Below, one piece after another: positions 6,449 to 14,492 of a DNA stretch of 23,193 bases. The DNA comes from JABHCC01 sp034658635 (lineage in GTDB: Bacteria > Bacteroidota > Bacteroidia > Bacteroidales > UBA12481), in contig JAYEFL010000421.1 of the NCBI GenBank assembly GCA_034658635.1, forward strand, positions 1 through 23,193. Reading direction: 5' to 3'. Every line of letters begins with the position of its first letter. Position 1 is the first letter of the stretch. The position numbers and the translations under genes were made by a program. Below the pieces are notes generated by a model that saw nothing but the letters and a program-made list of their open reading frames with translations, did not search any database and was not told where the DNA came from.

Positions 6449-7618
6449 GCGTAGGCACAGATAAGCTAATAATTCCATCCCAGTTCTGAGAGCTTCTTCA
6501 TTTACTTCAAATTCAGGATGATGGACTGAGAAGTTTTTACGATCAGGAAATCCTGTACCCAAACGATAGAATACTGAAGGATATTTTTGTGAATATCTTG
6601 CAAAATCCTCCCCTGTCATTCTTACGGGCAATTCTACCACCTGGCTTTCTCCAAGGAATGTCTGAGCAAAGCCAGACATCTTTCGGGTTAGTTCAGTATG
6701 ATTAACCAAACTGGGGTAACCTGAAACAATTCTGACTTCTGCCTGCCCTCCCATCGCCTCAACAATTCCGTTTACAGATTGCCTGATCTCATCATGGGCC
6801 TGAGTCCTCCACTTTTCATCCAAGGTTCTGAAAGTACCTTCCAGCCATACCTTTTGGGGAATAACATTTGTAGCCCCCGGGGCATTAAACTTACCAAAAG
6901 ACAGAACGGTGGGTATTTCAGGAGGAGCCTTTCGGCTAACAATTTGCTGCAGTGTAACAACCAGATGGCTTGCGATAAGAACAGGATCAATTAGTTTATG
7001 AGGCATTCCCCCATGTCCTCCTGTACCCGTAACTTCAATATATATTTCATCAGTTGAAGCCATATACTGCCCTGCCCTGAATCCAACCTTACCTGCTGGC
7101 AGTTCTGGAAACACATGCTGAGCTATCATTATATCAGGAGCTGGTTGATCCAATATCCCTGAAGCCAGTACTTTTGATGCACCGCCAGGAAGTAATTCTT
7201 CTCCGGGCTGAAACAAGAGACGAACCCTGCCACTAAAATTATCGCTCATCTCTTTCAATATCAATCCGGCCCCCAAAACACATGCAGCATGAACATCATG
7301 TCCGCAGGCATGCATAATTGACATATTTTCTGAAGCGTAAGGCAATTTTGCTTGCTCCTGGATAGGCAGAGCATCAATATCTGCCCGCAAAACAATCTCC
7401 TGTCCGGCTGATTTCCCTGAAATACCTGCTATCAGCCCTGTTCCGGCCACAACTTTTGAGGTGATACCCCACCCTGCTAGTTTTTGGGCAATATACCGGG
7501 ATGTGTTGTGCTCTTCAAAAGACAACTCAGGATATTGATGGATATACCGCCTGACTTCAAGTATTTCATCAAAGAAGCGATTAGCCAGCAACTGAACCTT
7601 ACTTTTTATTTTGTCCAT
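6434..7618 (-). CDS. M20D-family metal-dependent amidohydrolase
   Basis: A 394-residue peptidase-like hydrolase of the aminoacylase/hippuricase/IAA-amino acid hydrolase group, which cleaves N-acyl amino acids. Metal site residues are C105 and H107 (HACGHDVH), E140-E141 (PGEELLPGG), H168 (AQHVFPE) and H366/H367 (SVHHPEF); the lid domain carries TGTGGHGGMPH. The frame is open up to 7774, but the start is placed at the ATG 7618: it begins MDKIKSKVQLLANRF, as family members do, and lies one base after the TAG of the upstream gene, while an earlier start would run 156 bases into that gene. It is probably co-transcribed with the propeller/barrel gene. The substrate is unknown. The 3' end overlaps fprA tail to tail by 15 bases. 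Confidence 0.9.
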   Translation of the reverse strand: MDKIKSKVQLLANRFFDEILEVRRYIHQYPELSFEEHNTSRYIAQKLAGWGITSKVVAGTGLIAGISGKSAGQEIVLRADIDALPIQEQAKLPYASENMSIMHACGHDVHAACVLGAGLILKEMSDNFSGRVRLLFQPGEELLPGGASKVLASGILDQPAPDIMIAQHVFPELPAGKVGFRAGQYMASTDEIYIEVTGTGGHGGMPHKLIDPVLIASHLVVTLQQIVSRKAPPEIPTVLSFGKFNAPGATNVIPQKVWLEGTFRTLDEKWRTQAHDEIRQSVNGIVEAMGGQAEVRIVSGYPSLVNHTELTRKMSGFAQTFLGESQVVELPVRMTGEDFARYSQKYPSVFYRLGTGFPDRKNFSVHHPEFEVNEEALRTGMELLAYLCLRLNQL

Positions 7619-7619
7619 G

Positions 7620-10600
7620 CTAAAAATCCAAACTAAGAGAAAGATGAAACAAACGAGGAAGAACGGCATAATTCTCAATGCCCCAAGCCCAATCCAAACG
7701 GACGAAGTAACCAAGTAAACGACTTCTGACTCCAAAGCCAAAGCCTGCCACCAGAGGTTCATTCCCTTTATCAATTACAATTGTCAAAGGACCATTCTCA
7801 ATAATTTCTCTGTTAAGATGATTACGTTCATCCCATGGATGTGGCCCACTCCATGCAGTTCCCAGATCAAAAAATCCCACTAACTGAAAATTATTTAGAA
7901 AATCAGAATTAATAGGTCTGTTTGCAAAATATCGTATTATCGGCCACCTGATTTCTGAATTGAAAACAACAAAACTATTTCCGTTTCTAATGTTCTGAGA
8001 AAATCCACGCATATTGGTGGCCAGAGTTTGAAAAACAAAGTTTTGAGTAGTATCGATTGGCACAGAATAATCAAAGCTGGGGATAGCCTGATTCAGGTTT
8101 GTCCAATTATCCACAGCACCCATATAGTATATGAGTCGGCCCGTTCCAAATGAAGTGCTGGCCGCAATGCGATTTGCCCATATAAGAGATCTGTGTAAAG
8201 GCTGATAATGTCTGAAATCAGCTCCTACTATGAATACATCTGAGTAAGAACCATTTACCTGCTGAAAATACTCTCCAAATACTTTTGACCGGGTTCCTTC
8301 ATACAGATTAATCCCATGCTGGAAAGTATTATCATATACAAATTCAAGCTTAACTCCTGCCCAATATTTGTGAATATCCTTTTGATTCAGGTTATACTGA
8401 TCTGTAGACAGAAAAATATTATTATCTGATCTGAAGCTGGCCGTACTACGTACAGAAGCTACCTGGCTTAATGGATATTTACCAACATAATACACGGTTT
8501 GCGAACTGGTTTTAACCAAAGAATAATAATTTGTAGTGGGTTGAGTGTATGCTTGCCGATGAAAGATCAGTTCATGATCCCAGCGATGTTTAAGATTCTG
8601 GAAGCTAAACAAGTACTCATTGCTGTCAAAATCACCTCCAAATCTCACACCACCAGTGATCTTATAATCTTCAAATAAATCCTGAGTCCCTATCTTAAAC
8701 AACATATTGAATCCGGGATTATAATAAACAGCCCCTCCCGTAAAAGGCTGATATGAAGCATTCAGGAAGCTAAAATCAACCTGACTTGCCAAATAATTTA
8801 TATAAAATGCCGGCTCATAGATTCTTAAAGACGGCAATTCATATTTCCTCCCGGTAATCGGATCACGACTTCTGTCCAAATTCTTGAAACTAAATTGGCT
8901 TTGCTTATTTACAGGCAGTTTTTCTTCATCAAACTTATAATCATTAATATTAATCCCATTATCCGAAGACTCTGCCAGTGAATCTTTTCCCAAACTAAAA
9001 ACTCTTCTTGATTCTGGTCTGTCTGCCCGCATGAAAGCTTCCCTCGCATTACGTATACTATCCTTGCGCATCAGTTTGTTGGTGAGTTTTTTTCTGAATT
9101 CGCTGGAATGCAAATTGATATCCGATGAATTCCTGGCAGAAGACCTGCCGATAAAATACCGACTGTCTGACAAAAAGAGGTCAGCAAATTCCTGACTATT
9201 CTCTGAATAGCTTTGATCCAAAATACTCCGGTCAAAATTGGTGAGCTGACTGGTTTCAGTGAAGTAGCGAAAGTGGGTGATGGTATCAATCAGGGATATT
9301 ACACTGTCATACCTAGCTGTAAAACGATTCATGATACCATTATCATCGCCCAGGAAAACAAATTCTCTATTTTGGGTTTCTATTGGCATTATTCTGTTCA
9401 GATAACGACTTCCTGCAATTCTGATAAGCTGATCAGATTTATTCTCATAGTCAAAAATAAAAAGGTCATGAGTCGGACTAAATTCCTTCAGGTCATTCTC
9501 CTCTGAAAGCATGTCTCCTAACCTGTTTGATGAGAAAATAATCTCTTTACCACCTGAAGCAAAATGCGGGTTAAAATCATCTGCAAGATCATTTGTTATC
9601 TGCTCATTGGTGTGAGCCACAAGGTTGTGTACAAAAATATCAGACTTTCCATCTATTACGGCAGACAGAACAAGAGACAAACCATCATCAGCGTAGTCAA
9701 AAGCCAGTATTTTTTCAAATTTTTTCATTTCCTGGTGTTCCCATTTCCAGGTCTCTAAAGGAAATAAGCTTAATCTGATCTTCCCTTTGTATTCAGTAGC
9801 TAATGCCAGAATCTGTCCGCTTGGATGCCAGGCAAAAACAGGAATTGACTTATCCTCTGTCTGATGAAGCTTAGCACCTTGTTTATAGATTCTTTTTCGC
9901 TTTCCGGTTTGATTATTATACAAATAAACCTTCAATTGCCCCTTTTGAATGCTGGAATAAGCAATATAATTCCCATCCGGACTAATACGGCTATGCATAT
10001 AGCTCATTTGCTTTCTGGCTTTGAGTCTGAAATCCTTATTCACAGATTCTGCCCCCAGCAAGTCGTCTTGTTCGAACCTGGATTTATAGAAATATAGCCA
10101 TTCATAAGTCAGGGCATTCAGAGATACTCCCAATACATTCAGGAAGCCGGCAGATCCACTACGGTTAATTTTAGTAAAATAAATAATATTGGGAATTACG
10201 GATTCGCCAAAAGTCTCTGATATAAAGTTCCAAATGGAGTGGCCTGCATAAACAGCTTCTTCGCCACTCAGCTGATTGAATTTCTCAAACCTGCCGCTCA
10301 GAATTCCATCTTTCACACGATTTTCAATATCCACATCCCAATCCTTTGACACATAAGCAATCAATCCAGATGAAAACCATTCTGGCAGGTTTAACAAAGT
10401 ACTGGTTGTAACCCGCTCTCTAACGGAACCCCCATACAGCATCTCATCAAGAATCACCTCTGCTATTGCAGCCCTGATTTGGGTATCAAGATTTTTGTGA
10501 TTACCATCAAAATACAGGAAAACCTTGTTATCCAGAATCCGTGTAGTACCGCCAATATTAGTACTTTCCTGTCCGGTTATCAAGCCAATATTCGATTGTC

Positions 10601-10940
10601 TGAAATCAGTCAGTTTATTATAAAGCATAAAAATCACTCGTTTATTCAGTGAGTGATCAAAATAATTTTCAAGGAGAGCAATTTGTTGAAATGCCTTTTC
10701 ACCAACATACTGTGCTAATTCCTGGCCATTAGGATTAAAATAGACATCATACTGATCAAAACGATAAAAGGAATAATAAAAATCGCTTTCCAGAATTGCT
10801 GATTGCGCATACTGTATCCGGTTCTTGCCAAACTGCATTTGCAAACCATTATAGAATTGCGCCTCTGCTGAGAACCATCCCAGAAGCATTAATCCTATCA
10901 AGCATATCCCTTTTAGCTTACAGCTGGCTTTGACCTTCAT
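7620..10940 (-). CDS. outer-membrane protein: peptidase-MA-like, TolB-type propeller and barrel
   Basis: A 1106-residue envelope protein with a signal peptide (about 1-27, cleavage near FSAEAQ). Residues about 40-300 resemble a gluzincin 'peptidase MA' domain, but the HExxH position reads AEVILD (160-165) and the third-ligand segment reads LPEWFSSGLIAYVS (185-198) with Ser in place of the usual Glu, so it should be inactive. Residues about 310-560 contain PD40/TolB-type propeller blades (SRISPDGNYIAYSS, PVFAWHPSGQILALAT, PHFASGGKEIIFSSNR). From about 700 the sequence is beta-barrel-like, with LVGFFDLGTAW near the end and a final SLSLDF, as in Omp85/BamA-type barrels. Similar long 'TolB-like' proteins occur in Bacteroidota, but I know of no assigned function. 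It is the first gene of a probable two-gene unit with the amidohydrolase. Confidence 0.8.
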   Translation of the reverse strand: MKVKASCKLKGICLIGLMLLGWFSAEAQFYNGLQMQFGKNRIQYAQSAILESDFYYSFYRFDQYDVYFNPNGQELAQYVGEKAFQQIALLENYFDHSLNKRVIFMLYNKLTDFRQSNIGLITGQESTNIGGTTRILDNKVFLYFDGNHKNLDTQIRAAIAEVILDEMLYGGSVRERVTTSTLLNLPEWFSSGLIAYVSKDWDVDIENRVKDGILSGRFEKFNQLSGEEAVYAGHSIWNFISETFGESVIPNIIYFTKINRSGSAGFLNVLGVSLNALTYEWLYFYKSRFEQDDLLGAESVNKDFRLKARKQMSYMHSRISPDGNYIAYSSIQKGQLKVYLYNNQTGKRKRIYKQGAKLHQTEDKSIPVFAWHPSGQILALATEYKGKIRLSLFPLETWKWEHQEMKKFEKILAFDYADDGLSLVLSAVIDGKSDIFVHNLVAHTNEQITNDLADDFNPHFASGGKEIIFSSNRLGDMLSEENDLKEFSPTHDLFIFDYENKSDQLIRIAGSRYLNRIMPIETQNREFVFLGDDNGIMNRFTARYDSVISLIDTITHFRYFTETSQLTNFDRSILDQSYSENSQEFADLFLSDSRYFIGRSSARNSSDINLHSSEFRKKLTNKLMRKDSIRNAREAFMRADRPESRRVFSLGKDSLAESSDNGININDYKFDEEKLPVNKQSQFSFKNLDRSRDPITGRKYELPSLRIYEPAFYINYLASQVDFSFLNASYQPFTGGAVYYNPGFNMLFKIGTQDLFEDYKITGGVRFGGDFDSNEYLFSFQNLKHRWDHELIFHRQAYTQPTTNYYSLVKTSSQTVYYVGKYPLSQVASVRSTASFRSDNNIFLSTDQYNLNQKDIHKYWAGVKLEFVYDNTFQHGINLYEGTRSKVFGEYFQQVNGSYSDVFIVGADFRHYQPLHRSLIWANRIAASTSFGTGRLIYYMGAVDNWTNLNQAIPSFDYSVPIDTTQNFVFQTLATNMRGFSQNIRNGNSFVVFNSEIRWPIIRYFANRPINSDFLNNFQLVGFFDLGTAWSGPHPWDERNHLNREIIENGPLTIVIDKGNEPLVAGFGFGVRSRLLGYFVRLDWAWGIENYAVLPRLFHLSLSLDF

Positions 10941-10976
10941 AATGAGTTAAAAATCTGCAAAAAAAGTGCCATCACA

Positions 10977-11007
10977 TGCATAAAGACAATCTATTTACGT
11001 TTATGCA
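10977..11007. promoter_or_regulatory. inverted octamer pair in a divergent promoter region
   Basis: TGCATAAA (10977-10984) and TTTATGCA (11000-11007) form a perfect 8-bp inverted repeat with a 15-base spacer, so the half-sites are about two helical turns apart. The right half is part of an 18-bp motif (10991-11008) that recurs with one change at 2482-2499. It lies in the 134-bp gap between the propeller/barrel gene and the DUF1573 gene. A regulator-binding site is a reasonable inference, not shown. Confidence 0.4.
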
Positions 11008-11028
11008 ATGGTGAAATTATTAATTTTG
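11000..11028 (+). promoter_or_regulatory. putative promoter of the DUF1573 gene
   Basis: TTTA (11000-11003) and TAATTTTG (11021-11028) are 17 bases apart and fit the Bacteroidota consensus with one mismatch in the -33 box. The -33 box falls inside the right half of the inverted octamer pair, so a protein bound there would block it. A start near 11035 would give a leader of about 40 bases. Confidence 0.45.
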
Positions 11029-11074
11029 ATTTGTTTTACACCATAATCTGCATTGATCATAAATAAATTTCATA

Positions 11075-12172
11075 ATGAAACGATTACATATAATTCTCTT
11101 TATTGTTCTTATCTCAACAGGGAATACAGGATTAAAAGCACAATTCAGTCAGCCAGCTATATCTTTCGAAAAGATGAACCATAATTTTGGAGTTCTCAAG
11201 GAGGCAGATGGTATCGTTGAACATGTTTTTTCCTTTACAAATACCGGTAGTGAACCTCTGATTATTAAAACTGTACGATCTACTTGTGGATGTACAGTAC
11301 CTGATTGGAGTAAAGAACCAATTATGCCAATGGGCAAGGGTACAATCAAAGTCTCTTTTAATCCGGCAAATCGCCCCGGAGCCTTCAGAAAAGGAATAAC
11401 GGTGGTATCAAATGCCCGTGAGCCAAATACCACCCTTTACGTTGTTGGTCTGGTTCAGGCCAAGACAAAAACGGTAGCTGATGAGTATCCTATGCAAATG
11501 GATGGAGTCAGATTTAAGTCAAATCACATGGCGGTTACACGTATTAAAAAAGGAGAAATCAAGACCGACACCCTGAAGATCTATAACAATGCTGACATTA
11601 GTAAAGCAATTACAATTCCTGATGCTCCTGATCACCTGAGATTTGAGTTTCATCCCAGCATGCTAATGCCCAAGCAAAAAGGAGAAATTATTGTCCATTA
11701 CGATGCTGGGAAAGTCGATGATTGGGGATTTGTTATGCAGAAAGTTTACCTGCACATCAATGGGCTTAAATATTTAAATAACCTTTTGGCAATAAGCGCC
11801 TCAATTGAAGAGAACTTTGATAATCTGTCTGCTGTACAGATGAAAAACGCCCCGAAAATGGATTTTGAGGAAGAGGCATTTAATTTTGGAACCATTACCC
11901 GTGGTGAAATAATTAAGCACGTATTTAACTTCAAAAACAATGGCAAAGAAACCTTGCTAATCAGAAAAATGAGCTCTACTTGTGGGTGTACTGTTTCAGA
12001 ACCGTCTGCCTATGAAATTCCTCCGGGAGCAAGCGGACATATAGAAGTAACTTTCAATTCAACAGGTAAAATTGGCAAGCAATTCCAGACTATAACACTC
12101 ATTACTAACGATCCACGAAAAACTACAAAACTGCTCAGAGTAATCGGAACTGTAAATAGCTCTGGAAAATAG
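11075..12172 (+). CDS. exported protein with two DUF1573 domains
   Basis: A 365-residue secreted protein with a signal peptide (about 1-23, ending LKAQ). Two DUF1573 domains, about 28-128 and 262-362, each start from the pattern 'F...FNFG' (MNHNFGVL; AFNFGTI) and contain the hallmark TCGCT at 70-74 and 302-306, followed by an Ig/ASH-like beta-sandwich with KVSFNP and EVTFNSTG strands. The middle part (about 130-260) is a related but Cys-free sandwich. DUF1573 proteins are very common in Bacteroidota and are thought to be periplasmic or surface proteins; their function is unknown. The paired CGC cysteines could form a disulphide or a metal site in each domain. The meaB gene follows after 16 bp, so the two are likely transcribed together although no functional link is obvious. 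Confidence 0.88.
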   Translation: MKRLHIILFIVLISTGNTGLKAQFSQPAISFEKMNHNFGVLKEADGIVEHVFSFTNTGSEPLIIKTVRSTCGCTVPDWSKEPIMPMGKGTIKVSFNPANRPGAFRKGITVVSNAREPNTTLYVVGLVQAKTKTVADEYPMQMDGVRFKSNHMAVTRIKKGEIKTDTLKIYNNADISKAITIPDAPDHLRFEFHPSMLMPKQKGEIIVHYDAGKVDDWGFVMQKVYLHINGLKYLNNLLAISASIEENFDNLSAVQMKNAPKMDFEEEAFNFGTITRGEIIKHVFNFKNNGKETLLIRKMSSTCGCTVSEPSAYEIPPGASGHIEVTFNSTGKIGKQFQTITLITNDPRKTTKLLRVIGTVNSSGK

Positions 12173-12188
12173 TTCATAGAAGTTATTT

Positions 12189-13274
12189 ATGAAAAAACAG
12201 CCTCAGAAATCGGCGATGAAGGTAAATAAGGGTATTGAGCATCCCCCTTCCATTAACCCGAATCTGTCTGGTTCAGCTCATGTGAAGCGAAAACCAGCAT
12301 TGTCAGCAGCAAGTTATTTTGAGGGGATTCGTAATGGAGACCGATCGATACTAAGCCAGGCTATTACCCTTATTGAAAGCCAATTACCCAAAGACCACCA
12401 GATTGCCCAGGAAATTAATGCTCTTTGCCTTCCGTATGCCGGTAATAGTATTCGAATTGGCATTACCGGAGTTCCGGGGGTTGGTAAAAGCTCATTTATT
12501 GAAGCTATCGGGGGATTATTGACCAAAGAGGGCAGAAAGCTGGCAATACTGGCAATAGATCCATCAAGTGAGCGATCAAAGGGCAGTATTCTTGGAGATA
12601 AAACAAGGATGGAGACTCTTGCAAACGATATTAATGCATTTATCCGTCCTTCGCCAGCAGCAGGTACCCTGGGGGGAGTTGCACGAAAAACCAGAGAGAT
12701 CATGGTAGTTTGCGAGGCCGCAGGCTTTGACACAATATTTGTAGAAACTGTTGGGGTGGGTCAATCTGAAATTGCAGTGCACAGCATGGTAGATTTCTTC
12801 CTACTCCTGATGCTGGCAGGAGCAGGTGATGAACTTCAGGGAATCAAAAGAGGGATAATGGAGATGGCAGACCTCATAGCCATTACCAAAGCCGATGGAG
12901 ATAATATCCATGCCTCTGAAAGAGCAAAAAACGAGTATCAGAATGCCCTCCATCTTTTTCCTCCATCAGAATCTGGCTGGGTTCCTGATGTTCTTACTTT
13001 CTCAAGTAAAGAAGAAACAGGGATAGACGAATTATGGGAGAAAATTTCAGCCTATTTTCATCTCGTTGAGCAAAATGGGTATTTTCAAAACAGGCGTACC
13101 GGACAACTTAAAGCCTGGATGAATGAGACGATCAGAGAAAGCCTTGAACTTAATTTCTTCTCTCATCCTGAGGTTAAATCCAATCTTGCTGACTTTGAGA
13201 AAAAACTTACTAAAAGACAGATAAGCCCATACACAGCCGCGCAACAATTACTCTCTAAATATTTTAAGGCCTGA
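12189..13274 (+). CDS. meaB: methylmalonyl-CoA mutase-associated GTPase MeaB
   Basis: A G3E-family GTPase chaperone that guards and reloads the adenosylcobalamin cofactor of methylmalonyl-CoA mutase. The 361-residue protein has the P-loop GVPGVGKS at 94-101, the IDPSS motif at 123-127, the family signature RPSPAAGTLGGVARKTRE, the switch segment ETVGVGQSE and the guanine-specificity motif TKAD at 233-236. A helical N-terminal region (about 1-85) precedes the G domain, and a dimerisation tail follows, as in the family. The name ArgK, once used for this family, should not be taken as function. The mutase subunits are not in this window. In Bacteroidota this pathway usually serves succinate-propionate conversion. 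Its 3' end stops two bases from the convergent serine hydrolase gene. Confidence 0.95.
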   Translation: MKKQPQKSAMKVNKGIEHPPSINPNLSGSAHVKRKPALSAASYFEGIRNGDRSILSQAITLIESQLPKDHQIAQEINALCLPYAGNSIRIGITGVPGVGKSSFIEAIGGLLTKEGRKLAILAIDPSSERSKGSILGDKTRMETLANDINAFIRPSPAAGTLGGVARKTREIMVVCEAAGFDTIFVETVGVGQSEIAVHSMVDFFLLLMLAGAGDELQGIKRGIMEMADLIAITKADGDNIHASERAKNEYQNALHLFPPSESGWVPDVLTFSSKEETGIDELWEKISAYFHLVEQNGYFQNRRTGQLKAWMNETIRESLELNFFSHPEVKSNLADFEKKLTKRQISPYTAAQQLLSKYFKA

Positions 13275-13276
13275 TC

Positions 13277-14416
13277 TTACTCTGCCATCGCTAATCCGGC
13301 ATCCAGCCAGGTAAAAATATCAACAGGGATATTGTTACTCCTTTCTTTGCTACGTTTATGTCCGAGACGTACAATAATCAAATCAGATTCAGGAACCACA
13401 AAAACGTACTGTCCATTAACCCCTCGCATGTAGTACACTTGTTTCCCCTGATGCTCAAGCATCCACCACTGCCAACCATAATAAGAAACAGTGTGCCCAT
13501 CTGTATCCTTCAGATGTGTAGCCGGAGAAAGTGCCTTCTTCAGGTATTCCTCAGATACCAATGTCCGTCCATTCCAATCCCCATGATCCAATATCAATCG
13601 TCCAAAACGAGCAAAATCACGGGCATTTGAATTAAAGCAACAATAGGCCTTTTCAACACCTTTTTCTTTGTCGAGGCTCCACAAAGCGTCATTCTTTGCA
13701 CCCATAGGCTTCCATAAGCTGACAGAAGCATAGGCACTAACAGAACCCTGCGTTACCTTTTCCAGAATCAGAGCCAGCAATTGGGTATTGCCACTTTTGT
13801 ATTCCCAGGTTTCTCCCGGAGAATAATCAGCCTCCTGCGACAAAACCAGTTCAGCCAGGTTCTGACCATAATATCCTTTAGTTGTCATGGAAAACGGACT
13901 GGCATATGCCTCATCCCAGCTTAAACCAGAACTCATCTCCAACAAATGTCTTATGCTTACTTTTGATACCTCTCCAGAATTAAATTCTGGCAAATACAGG
14001 CCAATAGGATCATCCACAGAACTTATTCGTCCTTCATCAATAGCCACACCAATAAGAAGACTAATAATTGACTTAGACATCGAAAAAGAGTTCGATAATG
14101 AGTTCTGAGAATAGTCGCCCCAATAATTTTCGAAAATAATCTTGTCATTTTGAATTACCAGGAAAGCAACAGTTTGCAGTTCAGAAAAAGCATCCTTGTA
14201 CTCCGCTTGAATCTCCTTTTGATCAAAACCATACATCTCATTCCATGGTTGATAATTACCAGCTATCACAGTTCGGTTGGTGAAAATTTTATAGTCATCT
14301 ATATCCACAGTTTGATAAACTAAGGCCTTTCGGAGGTAGTGAGGACAAGCCAGATAGAGAGCCCCGATAACAATAATTACGATCAAAATGGTTTTGGTTA
14401 TCCTGAAATTTCTCAT
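13277..14416 (-). CDS. membrane-anchored class C beta-lactamase-like serine hydrolase
   Basis: A 379-residue protein with a single N-terminal hydrophobic segment (about 9-25) serving as signal anchor, so the catalytic domain should face the periplasm. The active-site motif SxxK is S112-M-S-K115, inside NSFSMSKSIISLLIG, the usual context in the beta-lactamase/penicillin-binding-protein-like 'serine hydrolase' family. The second motif is Y206-K-S208 (WEYKSGNTQ). The third motif, normally KTG or HxG, is LGHKRS near the C-terminus, which is typical for esterase/peptidase-like members rather than true beta-lactamases. Possible substrates include peptidoglycan-derived peptides, D-amino acid peptides or esters; none can be chosen from sequence. 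It is a single minus-strand gene between two plus-strand units. Confidence 0.85.
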   Translation of the reverse strand: MRNFRITKTILIVIIVIGALYLACPHYLRKALVYQTVDIDDYKIFTNRTVIAGNYQPWNEMYGFDQKEIQAEYKDAFSELQTVAFLVIQNDKIIFENYWGDYSQNSLSNSFSMSKSIISLLIGVAIDEGRISSVDDPIGLYLPEFNSGEVSKVSIRHLLEMSSGLSWDEAYASPFSMTTKGYYGQNLAELVLSQEADYSPGETWEYKSGNTQLLALILEKVTQGSVSAYASVSLWKPMGAKNDALWSLDKEKGVEKAYCCFNSNARDFARFGRLILDHGDWNGRTLVSEEYLKKALSPATHLKDTDGHTVSYYGWQWWMLEHQGKQVYYMRGVNGQYVFVVPESDLIIVRLGHKRSKERSNNIPVDIFTWLDAGLAMAE

Positions 14417-14456
14417 TTTGCTTACTATAAGATTTATTTATCCTGAAATAATGCAT

Positions 14457-14464
14457 TAAATTTG
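14457..14464 (+). promoter_or_regulatory. putative -7 element before dihydrolipoamide dehydrogenase
   Basis: TAAATTTG matches TAnnTTTG exactly. Weak -33 candidates are TTTA at 14437-14440 (16-base spacer) or 14433-14436 (20-base spacer). It would drive the gene starting at 14493 with a leader of about 20 bases, and probably the uvrA and LOG genes behind it. Confidence 0.45.
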
Positions 14465-14492
14465 TGGGTTTTCCAAAAAAATATTGAACATC

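Noticed and set aside
7619..7774. 52-residue N-terminal extension of the amidohydrolase with a hydrophobic stretch that looks like a membrane anchor
   Set aside because: It lies wholly inside the end of the propeller/barrel gene, whose barrel end is well supported. The ATG at 7618 directly after that gene's stop gives the normal family start.
9213..10097. Plus-strand frames of 61-97 residues inside the propeller/barrel gene
   Set aside because: All are antisense to a long, well-supported coding sequence and show no recognisable domain.
13277..14416. Antibiotic-resistance beta-lactamase
   Set aside because: SxxK and YxS are present, but the third motif (LGHKRS) and the membrane anchor fit the broad serine hydrolase/esterase group; nothing supports a true AmpC-type enzyme.
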